NCBI GenBank assembly: GCA_958298945.1
Contig: OY282605.1
Location: forward strand, 109,922,267 to 109,986,266
Origin: Atherix ibis
Taxonomy: Eukaryota; Arthropoda; Insecta; Diptera; Athericidae
Direction of reading: 5' to 3'
Length of the DNA stretch: 64,000 nt
Positions 55,826 to 64,000 of this stretch are shown piece after piece. Position 1 is the stretch's first letter. The number at the start of each line of letters is the position of its first letter. A program made the translations under genes and the position numbers. The notes beneath the pieces are model-generated. The model did no database searches. It had not been told where the DNA came from and was given only the letters and a program-made list of their open reading frames with translations.

Positions 55826-57580
55826 AATTAATTATAATTACGATTTAAACACACATGATAATATTTGTATTTTTTAAGAAAGGGAAAAAATTATATGTGA
55901 AAATTATGAATTTTGAGTAGATTTTTACTTTCACCCGCCTTCCTGATTTTTCACAAATCATCTCTCAAACCACGAGCTGAGCCTACCAAGGCTGAGTCTA
56001 TCAGAACATGCCAACGAAATGCCAAGGGTGGTTTTGAGGAGTTTAAATAATTGTAATTACGATTTAAACACACATGAATATATTTGTATTTTTTTAAAAA
56101 AAGCGAAATTATATGTGAAAATTATGAATTTTGAGTAGATTTTTACTTTCACCCGCCTTCCTGAGTCTTCACAAATCATCTCGTCAACCACGAGCTGAGC
56201 CTACCAAGGCTGAGTCTATCAGAACATGTCAACGAAATGCCAAGGGTGGTTTTGAGGAGTTTAAATAATTGTAATTACGATTTAAACACACATGAATATA
56301 TTTGTATTTTTTTAAAAAAAGCGTAAAAATTATATGTGAAAATTATGAATTTTGAGTAGATTTTAACTTTCACCCGCCTTCCTGAGTCTTCACAAATCAT
56401 CTCGTCAACCACGAGCTGAGCCTACTAAGGCTGAGTCTATCAGAACATGCCAACGAAATGCCAAGGGTGGTTTTGAGGAGTTTAAATAATTGTAATTACG
56501 ATTTAAACACACATGATAATATTTGTATTTTTTTTAAGAAAGGGGAAAAAGTATATGTAAAAATTATGAATTTTGAGTAGATTTTTACTTTCACCCGCCT
56601 TCCTGAGTCTTCACAAATCATCTCGTCAACCACAAGCTGAGCCTACCAAGGCTGAGTCTATCAGAACATGTCAACGAAATGCCAAGGGTGGTTTTGAGGA
56701 GTTTAAATAATTGTAATTACGATTTAAACACACATGAATATATTTGTATTTTTTTAAAAAAAGCGTAAAAATTATATGTGAAAATTATGAATTTTGAGTA
56801 GATTTTTACTTTCACCCACCTTCCTGAGTCTTCACAAATCATCTCGTCAACCACAAGCTGAGCCTACCAAGGCTGAGTCTATCAGAACATGTCAACGAAA
56901 TGCCAAGGGTGGTTTTGAGGAGTTTAAATAATTGTAATTACGATTTAAACACACATGAATATATTTGTATTTTTTTAAAAAAAACGTAAAAATTATATGT
57001 GAAAATTATGAATTTTGAGTAGATTTTTACTTTCACCCGCCTTCCTGAGTCTTCACAAATCATCTCGTCAACCACGAGCTGAGCCTACCAAGGCTGAGTC
57101 TATCAGAACATGTCAACGAAATGCCAAGGGTGGTTTTGAGGAGTTTAAATAATTGTAATTACGATTTAAACACACATGAATATATTTGTATTTTTTTAAA
57201 AAAAGCGTAAAAATTATATGTGAAAATTATGAATTTTGAGTAGATTTTTACTTTCACCCACCTTCCTGAGTCTTCACAAATCATCTCGTCAACCACGAGC
57301 TGAGCCTACCAAGGCTGAGTCTATCAGAACATGCCAACGAAATGCCAAGGGTGGTTTTGAGGAGTTTAAATAATTGTAATTACGATTTAAACACACATGA
57401 ACATATTTATATTTTTTTTTAAATGAGCAAAAAGTATTTGTAAAATTATGAATTTTGAGTAGATTTTTACTTTCACCCACCTTCCCGAGTCTTTACAAAT
57501 CGTTGTGTTAACCACCAAGGCTGAGCGTATCAGAACATGCCAACGAAATGCCAAGTATGGTTTTGGGAATGGCCAAATAA
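55826..57580. repeat. 221 bp satellite, eight tandem copies
   Basis: The anchor TCACCCGCCTTCC (or CCACCTTCC) occurs at 55931, 56149, 56370, 56591, 56812, 57033, 57254 and 57473. Spacing is 218, then 221 five times, then 219. Each unit combines a GC-richer part (TCACAAATCATCTCGTCAAC, CGAGCTGAGCCTACC, CCAAGGGTGGTTTTGAGG) with an AT-rich part (TAATTGTAATTACGATTTAA). The first and last copies are the most diverged, as usual at array edges. No coding is evident; open frames in it are shadows. Confidence 0.96.
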
Positions 57581-59960
57581 CAGCATTTAACGCCAAGACT
57601 TTTTCCAAAATATCTCTCTTTCGTCAATTCCTGCCATGTTTTTTGTTTAGAAAAGCCAATAAAAACTATAAAAGGTAAAAAGGAATTTTTATTTTTTTTC
57701 TCCCTTCTCCAATTTACTTTTGGTCTATCTTTTTTTTTCTTAAATATATTTCTTAAAAAAAAATTTTGACCTTCCTATTCCCTAACATACATTATTTTTC
57801 CCTAGCGAAATTGACACCTTTGGCTTCTCCAGTTTAAATATACCTTATGACATGAAATTTTTTATTTTATTTTTCGGTGCGGGACGTATACCTTACGTCC
57901 CCGCTAACCAGCAATTCCACAAGGCTACCCTTTCAATATGCCCTGTAGCTTTCTCGTCCTCTGGATATTCTCGTCAACCTATTATGACCATTTCTCTAGG
58001 GCTTCACGTCCGCAATAAAAATTTCTTTTTTTAAACCACCACCCAATCTCGTAACTCTTTTAGGGTTAGGTGCACCAAAACATAACAAAAAACAATAGCA
58101 AATACATTTCTGGCATATCTCATAAGTTAAATAGTAAATTTCCCATGAAAATTATTTAATAATAGTTTGTGTAAATACTTAAATTAATATTTACGATTGA
58201 TGAAAATAATTCAATGAATTTCAATAATTATGGTGTAGAAGACAAAAATCTAATTCCATACAGTGAAGTTGGTTTCAATTTCACAAGATAAGATGATAAG
58301 CGATAAGACAATCTAATTCATGCTTCACCGATTCGTTTTGATAATAATTTTTTGCCTAATAACAAATTAATCAGGAAGCAACCTTTTGTCATATCATTTA
58401 GTGACATTATAATTCAACTTTGATCATTTGAGTGGATAATTAAAATTTGTTTACGATTTAAATTGATTATAAATAGAATTTCCTTTTAGATAATCACCAA
58501 AACCCAAAAGGAAAACAACAAAAATCCTCAACTCGTGTGTGAGTGACAATAATGTGGCATAGAATTTGTTTATAAACATTTTCGTAAATGCAATTAATGA
58601 CTAATGTTGCCAACGGCACGGCGCTATCTGACGAGCAGAACCGATTTTCCATAGATTATTTCGGGATGAATTGGTATAAAAAAAAAGATGGCTTAATTGG
58701 GGAATTTACAATTAATTAACTAAAAGAGCGATCCGTTTGGAATATTATAGCCGTAAAACATTCGCGAACATAAAATACTCGTAATTCGTTAAATGGTAAA
58801 ATTGCCTATAAAAGTACCAAAATTGTATGATTCAATTCATTTCATCCCAAAAGATTATCATTAAGAACTCCTATTTAATAATTCCCAAAAATTGATGATT
58901 ACCAATAACGGTAGAAAGCTAATCAAATACCCTAAACCAAGTAACAATTTATTCGTTCTAAGCAAATTCTTACTTAATTATTTAAAATTCTCTTTAAGGG
59001 AAACAACCAAACCGAAGGAATGAACCAAAGGATAATTTCTTGTTGTTTTTTTTATTTACATAAAATTAATCGTATTTATTATTATAAAAACATTGTATAT
59101 AGTAGGTAAATTAATGTTAAATTCGTCTTTATTGAAAAGATACGAGTCGACACAAAAATAATTCAATTTGTCATCGCTGAATTTTTTAATATTAATTCTG
59201 TCGAAATATTGAATGAAATTCTTTTGATAAAACTCAATTTTTGATGTACTCAAATCCAATATATTAAAAGTTTTTTTTTCATATTTTATTTTTCTTCTTA
59301 TGTTTTTTTTTTATTAAGGATAATGGAAGAGAGAAATTTTTACTGGAAAAGCTTTGAATATGAATGTGGTTGACATGTAATAAAAATGCTCATAAGAAAA
59401 TTGATTGAATTTGCGATATTTCCACAAGAAAATTTTTATACGGCAAACTGAATAAAAATTAAATATTCAACAATAATGATAATTATTTTAAATAAAGGAA
59501 AATTTTTATTTATTTTATTTGAAAATAAAACCGACAAATTAAAATCATGCACTCATTTTCTGTTATGTTATTTTGCGACCGTTACAGGCTCATTCCTTAA
59601 TCAACTTTAAATAAAGAATTATTTGAGAATAATGAAAATTACATAAATTATAACAAATAAAATTAATTTAAACAAAAAAATACTGTCAAAAATAGGTTTC
59701 CCTTTTTTAAATGGTCAACAGAGGCAGCGAACCACACATCGAAAGCGAACCACACTCTGATGTCGATTAGAAAGTTACGTTTAAGTAACTCAGCAACCAA
59801 TCAAAAAAATATTCCTCAGAGCCTTATGAAAATTTTTCCATTTTCGAATGTTAATTAAAAACACACTTAGGAGTCATATTGAACATTTGTCAGCATCATT
59901 TATCTTTAAGGCTAAGTTATTTGCTAATGTTTGCGAATTACTTAAGAAATCTTAATTTGT
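57581..59960. other. AT-rich sequence, one promoter-like stretch
   Basis: No coding recognised. A GC-richer patch at 57870-58020 has no readable protein. Around 58800-58830, CCTATAAAAG is followed about 25-30 bases later by TTCAATTCATTTC, which could be a TATA box and start site of a promoter or a solo LTR. No second LTR copy lies in the window. Confidence 0.35.
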
Positions 59961-59967
59961 TGAAATA

Positions 59968-61700
59968 ATGTTGGTTCGGAATTTTTATTTGCTATTCGTG
60001 AATTTTTTACTGATTTTTTATTGTGAATTTTTGGTTGTTTATGAATTTCTTTGGTCGGGAAATTTTGTTGGTTGTGAACTATTGTTTGTTCGTGAATTTT
60101 TTGTTGTGAATTTCTGCTTGCCCATGAATTTCTTTGGTCCTGAATTTTTTTGTTGGTTGTGAATTTTTGTTTGCTGTTCGTGCATTTTTTTATTGATTTT
60201 TTGTTGTGAATTTTTGGTTGCTCATAAATTTTTTGGTCGTGCACTGCTTTGCTTGTGAATTTTTATTTGTTGTTCGTGAATTTTTTGTAATAATTTTTTG
60301 CTGTGAATTTTTGGTTGTTCATGAATTTTTTTGTTTGTGAATTTTTGTTGTTTGTAAATTTTTTTGTTCGTGAATTTATATTCATGAGTTTTTGAGAATT
60401 TTGGTTTTTCGTGAATTTTTGTTGGTTGTGAATTGGTGTTTGCTGTTCGTCAATTTTTGGTTGTTCATAATTTTGTTGTTTTGAATTTTTGTTTGCTGGT
60501 CGTGAATTTTTTTATTGATTTTTTGTTGTGAATTTTTGGTTGCTAATAAATTTTTTGGTCGTGCACTGTTTTGCTTATGAATTTTTATTTGTTGTTCGTG
60601 AATTTTTTGTAATGATTTTTTGCTGTGAATTTTTGGTTGTTCATGAATTTTTTTGTTTGTGAATTTTTGTTGTTTGTAAATTTTTTTGTTCGTGAATTTA
60701 TATTCATGAGTTTTTGGTTTTTCGTGAATTTTTGTTGGTTGTGAATTGGTATTTGCTGTTCGTCAATTTTCTTTACTAAGTTTTTGTTGTGAATTTTTGG
60801 TTGTCCACAAATTTTCGTTAGTTGTGAATTTTGTTTACTGATTTTTTGTTGTGAATTTTTGATTGTTCATAATTTTTTTTGGTCTTGAATTTTTATTGGT
60901 TGTGAATTTTTGGTTGTCCATGAATTATTTTTATTCATGAATTTTTGTTAGTTGTGAATTTCTGTTTGCTGCTCGTCAATTTTTTTACTGATTTTTCGTT
61001 GTGAATTTTTCGTTGTTCACGAATTTTTATTGGTTGTGAATTTTTGTTTGCTGCTCGTCAATTTTTTTTTACTGATTTTTCGTTGTGAATTTTTGGTTGT
61101 TAATGAATTTTTTGGGTTATGAATTTTTGTTGGTTGTGAATGTTTGTTTGCGGTTATTGAATTTTAGGTTAGTAATTTTTAATTATTCATGAATTTTTTG
61201 GTTGTGAATTTTTGTTTGTTTTTCGTGAATTTTTTTTATTGATTTTTTGTTGTGAATTTTTGGTTGCCCTTGAATTTTTGTTGGCTGTAAATTTGTGTTT
61301 GCTGTTCGTGAATTTTTTTTACTGATTTTTTGTTGTGAATTTTTGGTTGTTCATAAATTTTTTTGTTCGTGAATTTTGGTTGATTGTGAATTTTTGGTTG
61401 TTTCTGAATTTTTATTGTTCGTGAATTTATTTATTTGTGAATTTTTTATATTTATAAATTTTTGTTTATTTCTGAATTTTTGTCGTTCGTGAATATTTGT
61501 TGTTTGTAAATATTTGTTCTTCGTAAACTTTTCTTGTCTGTGAATTTATTTGTTCATAAATTTTTGTTGATCGCAAATCTTTGTTCCTTGTGAATTTTTC
61601 TTCTTCGCGTAATTTCTTGATTCGAGAATGTTTGTTTTTCAAGAGTTATTTGTCTGTAACATTTTGTTGACTGTGTATTTTTGTTTGTTTAACTTTTTGG
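59968..61700 (+). repeat. GT-rich minisatellite of GTGAATTTTT words with 321 bp higher-order period
   Basis: About 1.7 kb built from short units of roughly 18-30 bp. Words such as TTGTGAATTTTTGGTTG, TTCGTGAATTTTT and TTCATGAATTTTT recur throughout. The plus strand is very poor in C. A larger unit is duplicated: GGTCGTGCACTG occurs with GCACTG at 60241 and 60562 (321 bp), with matching sequence from about 60170-60450 and 60490-60770. Open frames in it (for example 59968-60162 and its opposite strand) are repeat products, not genes. Confidence 0.95.
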
Positions 61701-64000
61701 TAAGCGATTTTATATTTCTCTTCCGATCTCTTTTTTTTTTTATATAATTAATTTTGCATCGTAATACTTTAAGCGCTAAGGTTTTTGAATATTTGCTTAT
61801 TTAATTTTTAATGTTTGAAATTTTTTGCTGTTTTTCAATTTTTTTTATTCATAAAATTTTTATTTGTGTTTGTTGTTAATTTACGATAATGAATGGAATA
61901 CATAATTCATTTTATTCAATTCGTTTATTCAATATTATTTATTTGATATTATAAATCTTCAAGAAATGCTCATCTCAGATATATTTAAATAAGAAAGTTT
62001 TTTCGATTATCTTAATATATTATTTAGGAAAGTCTCGAAAATTCCACATGAAATTACTTAAGGTATGCACAACGAAGTTTTAAATTCTTATGCTAAATTT
62101 CGTTTGTTATTTTATTCTTCTCGTACAATAATTTATATAATTCTAACATAAAATTTACTTAAATTCCTAAATGAATTTTAAATGAAATGTTTATTTTTCG
62201 TTATAATAAAGAATGATTTGTATGAATTTAAAAATTTATTTATCAAAAATATTCTATTTGTTAAATTAAGTCAAATATTTTTGTATTCATTTTTATTGTC
62301 CCTTAATCAAAATTAATTTTAATATTATAAAGAATTTATATGTTTTAGAAAGTTTTTAGTTTTTAAGTAAGCCTCTCGAAGCTTATAAATAACAAACTTT
62401 ATATTAACAAGTCGGTAAACATGTAATTTTATTGGATTGCATAAAGACTTTCAGAACACACATTATTAAAGTATCAACGTTTCTTCGAAATTAATTTTTC
62501 AATTTTTTCAAATTCAATAATAAAATTTATAAAAGAAGTTCAATACTCAAAAACTTGTATTCTTTGTATTCTTTTTGTGTAACCTTTACTCTAAGTTTTA
62601 GAGTATATTATAACTTTTAAATATTTAAAAGTTATAATATTTATAACTTTTAAATGAAAATAATTTCAAATTATCAAAGTTTTAAACTCTAATATAAACG
62701 ATGTCAAAAAAAAGTTCAATTAAATAGAATATATTCTTCAAAAAAATAATTGATTTTCGAGATGTAGTTTTTTTTCTTCTCTTTCTTCGTTGGTAATTGA
62801 CTTATTTACGTTCTGTTTTTTCAGCAACCGGTTTTGGGTAAGAGTTTAAACGAATTTTTTTCGAGTCAAAACTTTTTACATATAAGATGTTAAGTAAATT
62901 TAACATTCAGTCCTGGATTTTTTTTTAAAAAAGAGATAGCAAAGGTTATCTACTAATTTCAGCTGTAATTAAATTTGAACAACTCCTTAAGATGTGAAAA
63001 GAAACTTTTAGAAAAATATTCAGCACGTACATATAAGAATAAAAACGTTCATAATAAAACCAAACTGGGGAAAAACATAGGAAAAACTTTCATTTTCGTT
63101 TTATTGACCCCGAAGTTGATTAAGGATACACATATTCCCTTATCATCTTTATTGCAAGGAGAAAAAAAAACTGCACAAACTTATCCTTTATCAATGTTGC
63201 TGTCATCAACAAGTGATTCGAGCAACAGAAAAAGTCAAAATCTAGTAAAAAAACATAACAAAAATAGAAACAACAAAAAATGAAATCTGAAGAAAAATCA
63301 CTGTGACCAATTTACGAGAAGTCAATGTGACCAAATTTAAGAAAATCAAAAGCATGTGCGACTTTTGTAAATGAATTGGCTACGTACGTGACCCCGATAA
63401 ACACGGAACTTGAGGAACTTCATCGCACTTTGGCACCAGGGATATCTTCCTTTAGTATTGACTCCTTTCGCAAAGTAGGGAAAATCTCCTGTAATAAATC
63501 TTGATCTGAATAGATTTGTATTTATGCTCTACGAACGCACGTATCCGCTATAAAATCACAAACGGAATTAAATTATTTATCAAATAAAAAAAAAATGTTA
63601 AATTTTATCCTTAGTATATAATATCATAAGGAGTAGAGCACATGTTTGTAAAATGTTTTTTTCTTATAATTTAAAAATTTATTTAAAAAAAAATTTTTAT
63701 TTTAAAGAAAAACTTTAGATTGAAAGGACCTACAACCGAACTAAACTTTGTATTATTTGTTAATTTCGTTGTAATTAATTTGTTCAATTTTAATTTACGT
63801 AGAAAATTTTATTTAGTTGCACAGGATTCATGTTCGTTGTATTCATTCTGGAATTCTTCTTAATCTATCAGTAAAGTGTGTTTACCTTTGACTGCATGAA
63901 ATTCTTTCCCCTATTATTTTTGTAATCGCTCTATTGGGATTTTAGCTAAAAGTTAATCTAGCATGTGTTTATTTACAACACCCCAAGGGACAATCACTTC
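61701..64000. other. AT-rich sequence with a small palindrome and an unassigned frame
   Basis: No gene recognised. The 102-codon frame at 62975-63283 is Lys/Asn/Ser-rich. A frame without a start codon near 63333-63504 (including INTELEELHRTLAPGISSF) has more protein-like composition but no known relative. Confidence 0.4.
62605..62640. repeat. perfect palindrome, 16 bp arms, 4 bp loop
   Basis: ATATTATAACTTTTAA and its complement flank ATAT. A third direct copy, TTATAACTTTTAAAT, follows immediately at 62641. Confidence 0.9.

Noticed and set aside
55826..57580. Regularly spaced repeats suggesting a CRISPR array
   Set aside because: The whole 221 bp unit is repeated with no unique spacers, the organism is eukaryotic, and no cas-like genes are present.
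58607..58880. Solo LTR of a retrotransposon
   Set aside because: A TATA-like box and start-like motif are present, but no second copy, no clear TG...CA ends and no target duplication could be shown.
59942..60244. Open frames of 64 and 100 codons on opposite strands
   Set aside because: They are translations of the GTGAATTTTT minisatellite on either strand.

Overview
The window looks like repeat-dominated nuclear DNA of an animal, most likely an insect. It is strongly AT-rich, has no operons or ribosome-binding architecture, and no ordinary host gene could be recognised on either strand. Almost everything that can be named is transposon-derived. I count about 23 insertions or relics of the Tc1/mariner superfamily. 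About 15 are DD34D mariners from several lineages, and the rest belong to a related family marked by NWPPRSCDLTPLDYFLW-like motifs. Nine or so are non-LTR retrotransposon fragments (R1/Jockey-like, Jockey-like and RTE-like). The insect assignment rests only on this combination of families; the order cannot be told.

Layout. 1-5.8 kb: an irritans-type mariner with both ends, then relics of other mariners and a non-LTR 3' UTR. 5.8-15.6 kb: mostly featureless, with one copy of a dispersed repeat (7.7-8.5 kb) and a 1.5 kb unit bounded by inverted arms (8.59-10.09 kb). 15.6-26.7 kb: two copies of one non-LTR 3' end in opposite orientation, several Jockey-like reverse transcriptase relics, a 506 bp deletion derivative with both terminal inverted repeats, and more mariner relics. 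28.0-29.3 kb: a Mos1-like mariner on the minus strand. 30.3-36.7 kb: three relics of the NWPPRS family, one carrying a perfect 33 bp hairpin. 37.5-45.0 kb: a cluster of mariners, including a second Mos1-like copy and an RTE-like tail. 45.0-49.7 kb: tandem repeats of 487 bp and 694 bp. The last 694 bp unit is split by an intact 350-codon mariner and is followed by two back-to-back hairpins. 49.9-55.2 kb: further relics. 55.8-57.6 kb: a 221 bp satellite, eight copies. 59.97-61.7 kb: a GT-rich minisatellite with a 321 bp higher-order period. The rest is AT-rich sequence in which I see nothing.

How the parts relate. These genes do not form a pathway; the window is a graveyard and nesting ground for selfish DNA. 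Only the transposase at 48164-49216 is uninterrupted, with its D160, D252, D287 triad, near-identical terminal inverted repeats and TA target duplication. It sits in a tandem array whose neighbouring copy preserves the empty site. The other mariners carry distinct lesions: stops, frameshifts, lost catalytic Asp codons or internal deletions. The structural theme that transposon annotation does not explain is the number of small-loop palindromes. In at least two cases one arm is clearly an inverted copy of the other, which points to fold-back template switching during replication or repair. I found no convincing novel multi-gene system.
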